DNA of 46,822 nt from Abyssisolibacter fermentans. Its GTDB lineage: Bacteria; Bacillota; Clostridia; Tissierellales; MCWD3. Of the stretch, positions 17,001 to 26,679 are shown piece by piece; position 1 is the first letter of the stretch, and each line of letters starts with the position of its first letter. The stretch is taken from the NCBI RefSeq assembly GCF_001559865.1, contig NZ_LOHE01000075.1:1-46822 (forward strand), read 5' to 3'. The notes below the pieces were generated by a model that was given only the letters and a program-made list of their open reading frames with translations, was not told where the DNA came from and ran no database searches. The position numbers and the translations under genes are program-made.

Positions 17001-18647
17001 ATGCCTCTTAAAAATACAAAAGAGGAGATTTATTCATTTTTAATGAAATTTTGTGAGGTCAAGAGTGTAACGGATTCAGATGGCGAAAAGCTTGCCCCTA
17101 AATTTATATACGATCAACTCAAGAAGCTTACATACTTTAAAAAAAATCCACAGGATCTTTTTTTGCAGAAAATTGAAGAAGATAGACTTAAAAGATCCAA
17201 TCTATGTGCATTTGTAAGAGCAAAAAAACAAACACCAAATACGATTATTTTAATGGGACATCTTGATGTTGTAGATACTGATGTGTGTGGAAGCTTAAGA
17301 GATGTAGCTTTTTATCCAGAAACATATACAAAAAAAATTGCAAAAACAGTTATTTCTAAAGAAGCTAGAGAAGATTTAGAATCTGGAGATTGGATTTTCG
17401 GTAGAGGCGTTGCGGACATGAAAAGCGGGTTAGCAGTTCAAGCTGGACTTGTCGCAGAGCTATCTGAAAACACAGAGAATCTAGATGTAAATATTCTATA
17501 TCTAGCTGTAGCGGATGAAGAGAATAATGCATGTGGTATACATAAGGCACTAGAACTTGTTGAAGATATGAAAGAAAAAGGTTTTGAATTTTTATGTTGT
17601 ATTGACAGTGAGCCTACCATTACACAGTTAAACAAGGGAGATGGGTGGATTCATCTAGGAACAGTTGGAATGTATACACCTTTTACATTTGTATTAGGGA
17701 GAGAAACTCATGCTGGTGAGTATTTTGAAGGTTTGAGTGCAGCTTTGATTGCTTTTAAGCTAGGAAGTCTCATAGAAGGTAGTGGAGACTTCGCTGATAC
17801 TTTTAAAAATGTAGTTTATCCACCTCTTACATGCTTGAAAATCAAAGATTTAAAGCCTACCTATTCAGTGACGGTAATAGAGCGTATTGCTATGTACCAT
17901 AATGTGCTTTTTATTCAAAAGACACCTGATGAAATAATGACTGTATTAAAAAAAGCAGCAAGTAAGGCATTAAAGGAATCTATATCAGAACAGAATCAAA
18001 AAAGAGTAAGTCAAGGTACACAGACTAAAGAAAAGAATCTAGAGGGTAGTATCATTGAATTTAATGAACTCTTAAATCTAGCAGCAGAACAATCAGACCA
18101 AGACATTCAAGGAATTATAAGAGACTATTTAAGTACTCTTTCACCAGAAATGGAACTACAGGAAAGAGGTCTAATGCTTGTAAACCATTTGATAGATATA
18201 GCAAAACTAAAGGGACCTGCTATTGTTATCGGTTTTTTACCTCCTTATTGTCCAGCATTGTATAATGAACGTAAGACAAAGATGGAATTAGATATAATAG
18301 ATACAGTTAAAGAAATAATCACAGAAGCAGAAAGAACTTTCTCAGTAAAAATTCATACAGCTGAGATTTATGAAGGAATATCAGATTTAAGTGAATTTGG
18401 ATTCAAGGGAAATAAAAGGGATGAGCAAGTCCTTGCAGAAAATATACCTGCATGGGGAATGGACTTTATTTACCCTTTCAATCGATCAAAGAACCTTAAC
18501 ATACCAGTATTAAACATAGGACCAATTGGAAAAGATGCCCACAAGCATACAGAAAGATTATATCTGCCTTATGCAATGGAAGTTTTACCTTTCTTGTTAA
18601 AAAAAGCTGTATTAGGACTTGGTAAAAGAGTAAGCAAACAGGAATAG
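17001..18647 (+). CDS. rocB: RocB-like M20-family metallohydrolase
   Basis: A 548-residue zinc hydrolase of the M20 family and the length of RocB (arginine utilisation). Metal-site motifs are visible: GHLDVVD (His/Asp, about 87-93), GRGVADMKSG (bridging Asp), ADEENNACG (catalytic Glu pair), a later ETHAGEYFEG, and GKDAHKHTERLY near the C-terminus. The normal M20 lid domain appears replaced by a larger insertion. RocB's biochemical reaction is not settled. ATG 17001 follows AAGGAGGAG. It is co-directional with speE, suggesting an arginine- or polyamine-derived amide substrate. The symbol is by resemblance. Confidence 0.78.
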   Translation: MPLKNTKEEIYSFLMKFCEVKSVTDSDGEKLAPKFIYDQLKKLTYFKKNPQDLFLQKIEEDRLKRSNLCAFVRAKKQTPNTIILMGHLDVVDTDVCGSLRDVAFYPETYTKKIAKTVISKEAREDLESGDWIFGRGVADMKSGLAVQAGLVAELSENTENLDVNILYLAVADEENNACGIHKALELVEDMKEKGFEFLCCIDSEPTITQLNKGDGWIHLGTVGMYTPFTFVLGRETHAGEYFEGLSAALIAFKLGSLIEGSGDFADTFKNVVYPPLTCLKIKDLKPTYSVTVIERIAMYHNVLFIQKTPDEIMTVLKKAASKALKESISEQNQKRVSQGTQTKEKNLEGSIIEFNELLNLAAEQSDQDIQGIIRDYLSTLSPEMELQERGLMLVNHLIDIAKLKGPAIVIGFLPPYCPALYNERKTKMELDIIDTVKEIITEAERTFSVKIHTAEIYEGISDLSEFGFKGNKRDEQVLAENIPAWGMDFIYPFNRSKNLNIPVLNIGPIGKDAHKHTERLYLPYAMEVLPFLLKKAVLGLGKRVSKQE

Positions 18648-18790
18648 AAAAAGTTAATCTTAGAATTAAAACATTAAAACAAAAACAGCCGTGATACTTG
18701 TTATATCAAAGAGGATCGAGTTATTACATGATATAAGAAATAAATATATGTAATATATGGATAAAAACAAGATTTTTGAATATGAACATA

Positions 18791-18822
18791 AAAAAAGCGG
18801 CCATGGGTTTTGGTCGCTTTTT
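18791..18822. terminator. bidirectional terminator between rocB-like and lrp-like genes
   Basis: AAAAAGCGGCC / GGTCGCTTTTT with a 9-base loop; A-rich and T-rich flanks allow it to act on both strands. It adjoins the Lrp stop codon. Confidence 0.8.
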
Positions 18823-19305
18823 CTAATCTTTAAAATCACTTTCTACAGGTAGCCATTGATCAATATTATATATTATTTTTGGAATTATAAAGAAATTAAT
18901 TACTTCAACTCCTTCTGTTTCAGGAAGAGTATGATTTATAAAATTATACATCTCTTCATTATCTAAAAATCTTGTTTCTATGGCTAAATTTGCTTTTCCC
19001 CACCCAAAAGCAATGTAGCATACATTGGGATTTTTTTTGCAAGACTCAACAAATTTATCGAAAACCGAATCCTCTACTTTAAGATTAATATCTGCGATAG
19101 AGTTATAACCAAACATGCTAGGTTCTATAATTGTTGCGATTCGAATAGCCTTTGACTCTATTAATTTATCAATTCTTCTCCTTACAGTTCTCTCGTTAAC
19201 ACCAATAGTTCTAGCTATTTTAGAAGCAGAAATCCTAACATCCTTATATAATTCATTTATGATTTTAAAATCTATCTTGTCAAAGGACTTTATTTTTTTA
19301 GTCAT
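18823..19305 (-). CDS. Lrp/AsnC-family transcriptional regulator
   Basis: A 160-residue regulator: N-terminal winged HTH (FDKIDFKIINELYKDVRIS, then KIARTIGVNERTVRRRIDKL, about 9-52) and a C-terminal RAM/ligand domain (about 70-150). Residues IATIIEPSMFGYNSIADI mark the linker and first strand. ATG 19305 follows AGGAGAATTGTT. It faces away from the symporter-ptcA-aguA genes across a 647-base gap and is the only DNA-binding regulator in the block, so it is the natural candidate controller, sensing arginine, agmatine or another amino-acid-like ligand. The ligand is unknown. Confidence 0.88.
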   Translation of the reverse strand: MTKKIKSFDKIDFKIINELYKDVRISASKIARTIGVNERTVRRRIDKLIESKAIRIATIIEPSMFGYNSIADINLKVEDSVFDKFVESCKKNPNVCYIAFGWGKANLAIETRFLDNEEMYNFINHTLPETEGVEVINFFIIPKIIYNIDQWLPVESDFKD

Positions 19306-19340
19306 AACAATTCTCCTAATCTATAATTTATATATAAAGC

Positions 19341-19358
19341 TTAACACTTTTGTGTTAA
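19341..19358. promoter_or_regulatory. perfect inverted repeat upstream of the Lrp gene
   Basis: TTAACAC and GTGTTAA around TTTT, 36 bases upstream of the Lrp start. A plausible autoregulatory operator. The rest of the 647-base gap is AT-rich; besides this and the promoter at 19850 I see no gene in it. Confidence 0.4.
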
Positions 19359-19849
19359 ATAGACAAGGGGAAAACAAAAAACAACATATGATTTGTCCGA
19401 TAGCTACAATATCAATGCAACATATGGACATAAATAAATCCATTTAAAAAAATTTACTTTCTTCAATTTTCAATATTTTCATTTTGTAAATATACCATGA
19501 TTTAATCGTAAGAATACTAAATAATAAAATTTGTAAATTAAATATTTTACACTCTGTTTCACTTACTATCTCTATTTGTCTAGTATTTAACCCTTTTAAA
19601 TTCTTTTTTAAATGGACTAAAAGTATTTAAAATTATTTTTTGAATTTTGCAAACTTTATATTGATTATTATTTTTGCTTTTTTATTATCAATAAATTGAT
19701 TGTAAGAGGTTGATTATGTAGATACATAGAATCTGATATTTTACAGACGACAGACAGTTGCAAAGCAAAAATAGCATACAAAAACGTCCGAATAGGACAC
19801 GCAGAACGTACAAATGAGACACAAAAAGTATAAAATCGGACAAAAAACC

Positions 19850-19897
19850 TTGATAATGTATTCAAACAGTAGTATAATTATCTTAGTAAACGTTTAC
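19850..19897 (+). promoter_or_regulatory. promoter with cre-like operator for the agmatine genes
   Basis: TTGATA (19850-19855), a 17-base spacer and TATAAT (19873-19878) form a strong sigma-A promoter. Just downstream, at the expected transcription start, is the perfect 12-base palindrome GTAAACGTTTAC (19886-19897). It matches the CcpA cre/LacI-family pattern except at one outer position. A site here would block initiation, consistent with catabolite repression of an alternative energy pathway. Confidence 0.7.
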
Positions 19898-19952
19898 AAC
19901 AATTTTAAAAACGCAGTTTAGATACTTAAAAAAAATAGAAAGGACAGATTCT

Positions 19953-21440
19953 GTGAATTCTAATAACCTCATCCCACTTGTTATTATTGCTTTATTTTTT
20001 ATTGGAATAATTATGGTGGGGAAAATTGCTAGTAAAAAAGTATCAAACTCAGATGATTATTTAGTCGCAGGAAGAGGTGCACCTCTTTTGCTCATAGTGG
20101 GTACTGTTTTTGCAACCTTTTGGGGAGGCGGTACAGTCATTGGAGCTACTGGAGCAGCTTATAATGATGGAATTTTTGGTGTTATAGAAGATCCTTTTGC
20201 TGCAGGGTTGGCGTTGATTCTTATTGGAGTTTTCTTTGTAAAAATTTTAAGGAAACTAAGAATTAGGTCAATTGGGGAGCTATATAGTTATCGTTTTGGC
20301 TCTATTACAGGATATTTTGCAGCTGCAGTAATGATTCCAACTTATGTTATATGGACATCAGTACAATTTCTAGCTATAGGTAAAATTCTTAACGTACTCT
20401 TTGGTATAAATTTTACTTTGAGTTATATTATGGCAGTTATTGTTGTCGTTACATTTACTTACATGGGTGGACTTGTGGCAGTTGTTTGGACCGACTTTAT
20501 ACAAATGATTATTATTTTAATAGGGCTTGTAACAATTTTGATTGTAGGAGTTAACACAGTAGGTGGAATTGGAACTATAGTGGAAAATACACCAAAAGGA
20601 TATTGGAATTTTTTGCCTACGGGAAAAGGAATTATGCCTTGGATTACTTACCTTGCCATGTGGGTAGGAATGGGGCTAGGCAATATTCCAAGTCCTGATA
20701 TCGCTCAAAGGGCTTTTATGGCTAAAGATGAAAAGACAGCTAAAAGGGGAATGGTTATAGCAGGTGGGTTATATTGGACCATTGGGTTCATACCAGTTAT
20801 ACTTGCACTAATTGGAATTACATTAGTTAATAAAGGAGTTTTAGATGCGAGTTTATTTGCACAAGATAGCGAACTATTAATTCCTTTTTTAGCAAAACAA
20901 CTTTTGGGGCCAGTAGGATTAGGAGTATTTGTTGCATCTTTAATATCTGCTATATTATCTAGTGCTAGTACATCCCTTTTTGCAACAGCAGTTCTTTGTT
21001 CCAATGATATTTACAAAACTATAGTAATAGATAAACTTAAAAATAATAATGTAAAAAAAGAAGATCAGATGTTAAAAATAACAAGGTTTTTTGTAGTTTT
21101 AATAGGCGCGTTAGCTGGAATTGGCGGGCTAGCAAGTACAGATATTTATGATTTAACCATATTTGCATTTACCTTACAATTTGGAGTTCTTTTCTTTCCA
21201 TTTGTTATGGCATTGAAATCTAAATGGGTAAACACATATGGTATTATTGCTGGAATGCTTGGGGGTCTTTTGGTAAATGTAGTTGGATGTATATCTCAGC
21301 TTTCTATAATACCTGAGCCATGGGAGTTTTACACCCTTGTACCAGCTCTAGTTAATTTTATTCTTATAGTTATAGTGTCATATATAACTAAAAATAAAAA
21401 TAAAGCGAGACCATTAGAGGATATATACTTTGATAAATAG
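19953..21440 (+). CDS. sodium:solute symporter (SSS family)
   Basis: A 495-residue membrane protein with about 13 hydrophobic segments. Family features include the N-terminal DDYLVAGRGAPLLLIVGTVF, TFWGGGTVIGATGAAYNDG, the central signature region GGLVAVVWTDFIQMIIILIG, and MGLGNIPSPDIAQRAFMAKD. It uses Na+ to drive uptake of an organic solute. The GTG start at 19953 follows GAAAGGACAG. Lying 24 bases upstream of ptcA under the same promoter, it probably imports agmatine, arginine or another polyamine precursor; the substrate is inferred only from context. Confidence 0.9.
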   Translation: MNSNNLIPLVIIALFFIGIIMVGKIASKKVSNSDDYLVAGRGAPLLLIVGTVFATFWGGGTVIGATGAAYNDGIFGVIEDPFAAGLALILIGVFFVKILRKLRIRSIGELYSYRFGSITGYFAAAVMIPTYVIWTSVQFLAIGKILNVLFGINFTLSYIMAVIVVVTFTYMGGLVAVVWTDFIQMIIILIGLVTILIVGVNTVGGIGTIVENTPKGYWNFLPTGKGIMPWITYLAMWVGMGLGNIPSPDIAQRAFMAKDEKTAKRGMVIAGGLYWTIGFIPVILALIGITLVNKGVLDASLFAQDSELLIPFLAKQLLGPVGLGVFVASLISAILSSASTSLFATAVLCSNDIYKTIVIDKLKNNNVKKEDQMLKITRFFVVLIGALAGIGGLASTDIYDLTIFAFTLQFGVLFFPFVMALKSKWVNTYGIIAGMLGGLLVNVVGCISQLSIIPEPWEFYTLVPALVNFILIVIVSYITKNKNKARPLEDIYFDK

Positions 21441-21464
21441 AGACATAAAATAAGGAGGCTAAAA

Positions 21465-22511
21465 ATGAAATTACCATCATCAAGTGCAACAGACTTAAAT
21501 AAAAAAAATATGAAACATATGATTACTATGAATGATTTTTCAAGAAAAGAAATTGACGACATGTTAGAGTTAATGACTTTATTAAAGGAAGCAAGAAAAG
21601 ATAATGCAATTCCACAATTATTTAAAAACAAATCAGTAGCAATGATTTTTGAAGCAGGTTCAACTCGTACAAGAGTATCTTTCGAAACAGCTGCAACATT
21701 GTTAGGAGGGCATGGATTATTTTTATCACCAAGGGATATTCACTTAGGAGCAAAGGAATCAATTGATGATACTGCCCGTGTATTATCAAGAATGTGTGAT
21801 ATTATAATGGCTCGTACTAATAGTGGTGAAATAACAGAGGCATTGACTAAAATGTCTACAGTACCAGTAATAAATGGACTAGATTGTGTATATCATCCAA
21901 CCCAAATGTTAGCTGATATTTTTACAATTCAGGAACATATGCCAGAGGGAAAAGAATTATCTGATTTAACAGTAGCATTTATGGGAGATGCAACAGATGT
22001 ATGTCGTTCATTGTTATTGACATGTACTAAATATGGAATGAATTTCAAACAAATTGGACCTAAAAAATATCATATGCAAGAGGAATGGTTAAGACTTGCT
22101 GATAAAAATTGTGCTGAAACTGGTGCTTCATATGAAATTACAGATGATCTTTCAAAGGTTTCAGAATGTAATGTAATCTATGGAGATAGCTTTTATTGGA
22201 CTACTCAGTTAGATGAAAAAGAAGAAAGATTAGCTGCATTCATGCCTGATTATGTAATTACGAAGGAACTATTGGATAAAGCAGCTCCTGGTGCAATATT
22301 GTTACATTGTTTGCCAGCGAATGACAAAGAAGAAATTACTCGTGAAGCATTAGATGGAGATCGTAGTGTGGCTTTTGACGAAGCTGAAAACAGATTAACT
22401 GCACAAATGGCAATTTTAGTTTATTTTACTCATAAATTTGATATAAAACCTAGTGAAGAAACAATTAAGTATCATGAAGATAGAATTAATTCTTTATTAG
22501 AAAAATTATAA
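21465..22511 (+). CDS. ptcA: putrescine carbamoyltransferase
   Basis: Catalyses phosphorolysis of N-carbamoylputrescine to putrescine and carbamoyl phosphate. The 348-residue product has the transcarbamylase carbamoyl-phosphate motif STRTR (about 66-70), HPTQMLADI, GDATDVCRSLL and HCLPA (about 281-285). It aligns by eye better with putrescine than ornithine carbamoyltransferase: GGHGLFLSPRDIHLGAKES, and the distinctive YGDSFYW loop in place of the OTC substrate loop. The extended C-terminal helix fits PTC. ATG 21465 follows AAGGAGG. Between the symporter and aguA, with carbamate kinase nearby, the pathway assignment is strong; YgeW-type homologues are the main alternative. Confidence 0.88.
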   Translation: MKLPSSSATDLNKKNMKHMITMNDFSRKEIDDMLELMTLLKEARKDNAIPQLFKNKSVAMIFEAGSTRTRVSFETAATLLGGHGLFLSPRDIHLGAKESIDDTARVLSRMCDIIMARTNSGEITEALTKMSTVPVINGLDCVYHPTQMLADIFTIQEHMPEGKELSDLTVAFMGDATDVCRSLLLTCTKYGMNFKQIGPKKYHMQEEWLRLADKNCAETGASYEITDDLSKVSECNVIYGDSFYWTTQLDEKEERLAAFMPDYVITKELLDKAAPGAILLHCLPANDKEEITREALDGDRSVAFDEAENRLTAQMAILVYFTHKFDIKPSEETIKYHEDRINSLLEKL

Positions 22512-22538
22512 AATAATTAATTAGTGGAGATGAAGAAA

Positions 22539-23651
22539 ATGGCTAAAAAATTAAATGGAACGCCTAAAAGTGATGGATTTAGAATGCCGGGAGAATTTGA
22601 ACCCCATAAAGGTTGCTGGTTGGTATGGCCTGAAAGGACAGATAATTGGAGACTAGGAGCAAAGCCAGCTCAAGCAGCTTTTGTTGAAGTAGCTGAAGCA
22701 ATAGCAAAATATGAAGAGGTTACAATGTGTGTATCTCAAAGACAATATGAAACAGCAAGAGAAATGTTAAGCAGTAATATTCGTGTGGTAGAAATGTCAA
22801 ACGATGATTCTTGGATGAGAGATATAGGACCTACATTTGTTGTAAATGATGAAGGTGAAGTTAGAGGTGTTGATTGGCGTTTTAATGCATGGGGAGGTTT
22901 AGTAGACGGATTGTATTTCCCATGGGATAAAGACGATCAAGTTGCAAGAAAAGTATGTGAGATTGAAAATATAGATTATTATTCCCTAGAAGATTTTATT
23001 CTTGAAGGAGGATCAATACATACAGATGGTGATGGAACTGCTATTGTAACTGAAGAGTGTTTATTGCATGAAAGCAGAAATTCTAAAATGACAAAAGAGG
23101 AAATTGGAAATACGTTAAAGGATTATTTAGGAGTAGAAAAAGTTTTATGGCTTCCAAATGGTATTTATCTTGACGAAACCAATCAACATGTTGACAATAT
23201 AGTACATTATTGTGCTCCAGGGGTATTAGTTCTTGCTTGGACAGATGATGAAAATGATCCACAGTACCCTCTTTCAAAAGCGGCTTATGATTATTTATCA
23301 AATGAGACTGATGCGAAGGGAAGAAAACTTGAAATTCATAAAATACATATTCCAAATGAGGTATTAATTACTAAGGAAGAAAGTGAGGGAGTTGATGTTG
23401 TAGATGGTACTCTTCCTAGAAACGAAGGAGATAGACAGGCAGCTTCTTATGCTAATTTCTATATTGCAAATGGAGCAGTAATTTTACCTTTATTTAATGA
23501 TGATGAATACGATAAAAAAGCAATAGCAACTTTAAAAAATGTTTTTCCTGAGAGAGAAATTGTTGGGATATATGCTAGAGAAATAATTCTAGGTGGTGGA
23601 AATATACATTGTATTACTCAGCAACAACCGTTAGGTAAAAAATTGAAATAA
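22539..23651 (+). CDS. aguA: agmatine deiminase
   Basis: Hydrolyses agmatine to N-carbamoylputrescine and ammonia. The 370-residue product has the guanidine-modifying-enzyme fold motifs: [56 protein letters not shown], and the nucleophile Cys358 in [13 protein letters not shown]. The ATG at 22539 has GGAG 9 bases upstream; two earlier in-frame starts (22524 GTG, 22530 ATG) are poorly placed. It is 27 bases after ptcA and certainly co-transcribed. The gene ends inside a 26-base perfect palindrome. Confidence 0.95.
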   Translation: MAKKLNGTPKSDGFRMPGEFEPHKGCWLVWPERTDNWRLGAKPAQAAFVEVAEAIAKYEEVTMCVSQRQYETAREMLSSNIRVVEMSNDDSWMRDIGPTFVVNDEGEVRGVDWRFNAWGGLVDGLYFPWDKDDQVARKVCEIENIDYYSLEDFILEGGSIHTDGDGTAIVTEECLLHESRNSKMTKEEIGNTLKDYLGVEKVLWLPNGIYLDETNQHVDNIVHYCAPGVLVLAWTDDENDPQYPLSKAAYDYLSNETDAKGRKLEIHKIHIPNEVLITKEESEGVDVVDGTLPRNEGDRQAASYANFYIANGAVILPLFNDDEYDKKAIATLKNVFPEREIVGIYAREIILGGGNIHCITQQQPLGKKLK

Positions 23652-23670
23652 CTCTATATAGAGTTATTTC
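23645..23670. terminator. 26-base perfect palindrome at the aguA stop
   Basis: GAAATAACTCTAT and its exact reverse complement ATAGAGTTATTTC are contiguous and contain the aguA stop codon. No T-run follows, so it may stabilise the mRNA end or attenuate rather than terminate fully. Confidence 0.5.
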
Positions 23671-23679
23671 AATCATGGT

Positions 23680-23970
23680 CCCAGATTATTCATATAAAAT
23701 CATGAGTCATGAACCCAAAACTTGATTTTGAGCAGAGAATTAATATCTGTGATTTTATGTGAGTCGTTTACTCATGAGTAGAAAACAGAAATCTATGATT
23801 TCTTTTGAATTCACTTACTCTTATGAAGGAACTGAATAGGAGTTCCATTAATTAGGGTCCTTCTTGTTTAAGATCTCCATTAAATTAGAACATTCCAATT
23901 CGGTATGTTTTGAATTTAATGGAATATTGGAATTATACAACATTAATTAAAGCAATATGAATAATCAGGG
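23680..23970. repeat. composite repeat: R3 inverted arms enclosing R2 modules
   Basis: The outer arms CCCAGATTATTCATAT (23680-23695) and ATATGAATAATCAGGG (23955-23970) match at 15 of 16 positions as an inverted repeat. Between them are two R2 copies (about 23731-23770, truncated, and 23774-23851) and a separate hairpin CCATTAAATT / AATTTAATGG (about 23878-23926). The block fills the gap between aguA and the exchanger gene. Confidence 0.6.
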
Positions 23971-23998
23971 CTAACTACTATATAAAGGGGAGAAAAAA

Positions 23999-25354
23999 AT
24001 GGAAACAAAAAAAGTAAGTTTGTTTAAAATGGTTTCTTTTACTGTTTGTGGAATAGTTGTGTTGGATACCTTTGTTGCTCCTGCTGCTTTGGGAGCATCA
24101 TCAATAACAATTTGGCTTCTTACTGCACTATTATTTTTTATACCATATGGATTGATAAACGCAGAATTAGGTGCCGCTTATCCAGAAGATGGGGGTATAT
24201 ACTCATGGGTAAAAAGAGCATTTGGCGATTTCCAAGCGAGTCTTGTTTCTTGGTTTTACTGGGTAAACGTGGCGTTTTGGATGCCAGCTGTATTTATTGC
24301 CTTTAGTACATGGTTTTCCATGGCATTTGCGCCAGATATGAGTATAACATTATTAGCAGTATTAGCTATTGCTATGTGTTGGCTGATAGTTTATATAGGG
24401 ATTAGGGGCGTTGATTTAAGTATAACTGTTACAAATATTGCTGCTGTATTAAAAGTTGGAGTATTAGCAATTTTCGGAGTATTAGGTGTTGTCTATGGAG
24501 TGAAAAATGGTCTTGCTAATGATTTCTCTCTATCTAGTTTTGCATTGAGTTTTAATTTTGACACAATTTCATATAGTTCTGCAATCGTTTATAATCTTTT
24601 AGGTTTTGAACTTATAAGTTCAATTGCATCTGAAATTGAAGAACCTGGAAAAAATATACCAAAAATGACTGTTCTAGCAGGGATATTAATAGCAGCTCTC
24701 TATATTATTGGCACCTTTGGAGTTTTAGCAGCAATTCCTGCAGAATCTATTGATCCTCTTGATGGATTTTTCTATGCATTACAAGAATTATGTACTGTAT
24801 TTGGTGGTGCACAAGATATTGTGTTTAAAGGTATTATGCTTGTAGCTTTATTTACGCTAGTATCAAATATGATTTCTTGGACATTAGGTGGCGTTGAAGT
24901 TCTTGATGAAGCAGAATTTACTAAAAAAACAAAACTTCTTGGTCATAGAAATAAAAAATACAACACACCTGATTATTCATATATATTAATGGGTGTTATA
25001 GCAACGGCATTAATTGTTATGAATTTCGCTTTAAGTGGAAGTGCCAATGATGCCTTCTGGACAATTTTATCTTTCAGTTTTTTAGTTTTCTTCTTACCAT
25101 ATTTATGGTTATTCCCAACTGTAGTAAAATTAAGAAAAATTGATACAGAAACACCAAGACCATATAAAATACCTCTAGGTAAATTTGGACTTTACTTTTC
25201 AAGTATACTAGGATTCTTATTCATAGCTGGAGGTGTTATTTTATTATTTGTTACAGGAGATGGATGGGATCCGTTATACCATCTTACATTAATTATTGGT
25301 ACTGGAATTACAACAGTATTTGGCGTTATGCTTTATAGAAAGAGTCTTAAATAG
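23999..25354 (+). CDS. aguD: APC-superfamily amino-acid permease, probable agmatine/putrescine exchanger
   Basis: A 451-residue protein with about 12 membrane segments. It opens KVSLFKMVSFTVCGIVVLDT, has PYGLINAELGAAYPEDGGIY (the APC substrate-gate region), VKRAFGDFQASLVSWFYWVN, and NLLGFELISSIASEIEEPGK. This is the glutamate:GABA/agmatine-type branch of APC. ATG 23999 follows AAGGGGAG. Known agmatine deiminase operons encode an antiporter that brings in agmatine and exports putrescine, so that role fits between aguA and carbamate kinase. The symbol rests on context. Confidence 0.82.
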   Translation: METKKVSLFKMVSFTVCGIVVLDTFVAPAALGASSITIWLLTALLFFIPYGLINAELGAAYPEDGGIYSWVKRAFGDFQASLVSWFYWVNVAFWMPAVFIAFSTWFSMAFAPDMSITLLAVLAIAMCWLIVYIGIRGVDLSITVTNIAAVLKVGVLAIFGVLGVVYGVKNGLANDFSLSSFALSFNFDTISYSSAIVYNLLGFELISSIASEIEEPGKNIPKMTVLAGILIAALYIIGTFGVLAAIPAESIDPLDGFFYALQELCTVFGGAQDIVFKGIMLVALFTLVSNMISWTLGGVEVLDEAEFTKKTKLLGHRNKKYNTPDYSYILMGVIATALIVMNFALSGSANDAFWTILSFSFLVFFLPYLWLFPTVVKLRKIDTETPRPYKIPLGKFGLYFSSILGFLFIAGGVILLFVTGDGWDPLYHLTLIIGTGITTVFGVMLYRKSLK

Positions 25355-25449
25355 TAAAATTGACTTGATAAAGGCGATATTTCTATATCTTAAGAATTTT
25401 AACAGGGTATTTCAACCTATTTAGAATAAATCATTGGAGGGAAAACACT

Positions 25450-26406
25450 ATGCAAGATAAAAGTGCTTTAAATAGAATTGTAATAGCTTTAGGTGGAAAT
25501 GCATTAGGAAATACGCCTAAAGAGCAACAAGAAAAAGTAGAAATAGCTTCAAAAACACTTGTAAATTTAATTAGTCAAGGTAATGAAATCATCATCAGCC
25601 ACGGAAATGGTCCACAAGTTGGTATGATTAATTTAGCTTTTGAAGAGGCCTGCAAAATTAATAATAAAATTGTTCCTGTGGAGCTTCCTGAGTGTACAGC
25701 CATGAGTCAAGGTTACATTGGTTATCATCTTCAAAATGCTATTAAAAAAGAGCTTAACAAGCAAAAAATGCCTTGGAATGTAGCAACTGTAGTAACACAA
25801 ATAGAAGTAGATAAGGACGATGAAGCATTTGAAAACCCTAGAAAACCAATAGGAAGCTTTTATACAAAAGAAGAAGCTGAGAATCTAATGGCTGAAAATG
25901 AGGGACTAGTTATACAGGAAGATGCTGGACGTGGATATAGAAGAATGGTTCCTTCTCCACTACCAAAAGATATAGTAGAAAAAGAATGTATATTGAACAT
26001 GCTTGATAATGAATTTATAGTTATTGCCTGCGGTGGTGGGGGTATACCAGTGGTAAAGAATGATGATGGAAAATATGAAGGAGTATCAGCAGTTATCGAT
26101 AAGGATTTTGCTTCTGCTAAACTCGCAGACACTGTTAAAGCAGATTATCTTTTTATTTTAACAGCTGTAGATCAAGTTTCTATTAATTTTGGTAAACCAA
26201 ATCAAAAAGCTTTAGACTGTATAAGTATAAAAGAAGCGGAAAAATATTGTGAACAAGGACATTTTGCTTCTGGTAGTATGCTTCCAAAGGTGAATGCTGC
26301 TATTGAATTTGTGAAAGGTGGAAAGGGAAGGAAGGCAGTTATTGCTTCTTTAGAAAAAGCTTCCCTTGTTATAGAAGGTAAAAGCGGTACTATAATTCAT
26401 AGTTAG
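25450..26406 (+). CDS. arcC: carbamate kinase
   Basis: Transfers phosphate from carbamoyl phosphate to ADP, yielding ATP, CO2 and ammonia. The 318-residue product has RIVIALGGNALGNTPKEQ, IISHGNGPQVGMINLAFE, AMSQGYIGYHLQNAI, VPSPLPKDIVEKECI, and CGGGGIPVV; near the end SMLPKVNAAIEF. Length and motifs are standard. ATG 25450 follows TGGAGGG. It completes the agmatine deiminase pathway (aguA-ptcA-arcC) and is its energy-yielding step. In agmatine operons it is often called aguC. Confidence 0.95.
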   Translation: MQDKSALNRIVIALGGNALGNTPKEQQEKVEIASKTLVNLISQGNEIIISHGNGPQVGMINLAFEEACKINNKIVPVELPECTAMSQGYIGYHLQNAIKKELNKQKMPWNVATVVTQIEVDKDDEAFENPRKPIGSFYTKEEAENLMAENEGLVIQEDAGRGYRRMVPSPLPKDIVEKECILNMLDNEFIVIACGGGGIPVVKNDDGKYEGVSAVIDKDFASAKLADTVKADYLFILTAVDQVSINFGKPNQKALDCISIKEAEKYCEQGHFASGSMLPKVNAAIEFVKGGKGRKAVIASLEKASLVIEGKSGTIIHS

Positions 26407-26507
26407 TTATGAAAATATATTTGTAAAAAATAAAAAGGTGGGGATCTCTAAGAGATACACAAATTACTAAAAGGGATTCCCATGAATATAAACTTATTTT
26501 ATTTCAC

Positions 26508-26557
26508 TAGATGATTCAGGATATAATATAAATTTTCATCTGGGGTTTTTTATTTTT
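26508..26557 (+). terminator. probable terminator of the agmatine operon
   Basis: AGATGA / TCATCT flanks an AT-rich loop and is followed by GGGGTTTTTTATTTTTTG. The stem is short, so strength is uncertain. The rest of the gap 26407-26679 shows a weak GGGGATCTCT/AGGGATTCCC pairing and nothing else. Confidence 0.45.
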
Positions 26558-26679
26558 TGACTATCACAAATTTTATCTTAAAACTAATAATTTGAAAGGA
26601 CATAATGGAATATATGCCATTTCAAATTTTCGTATTGGATATTACATATAATTGAAAAATATTAGAAAGGGGTGTTACT

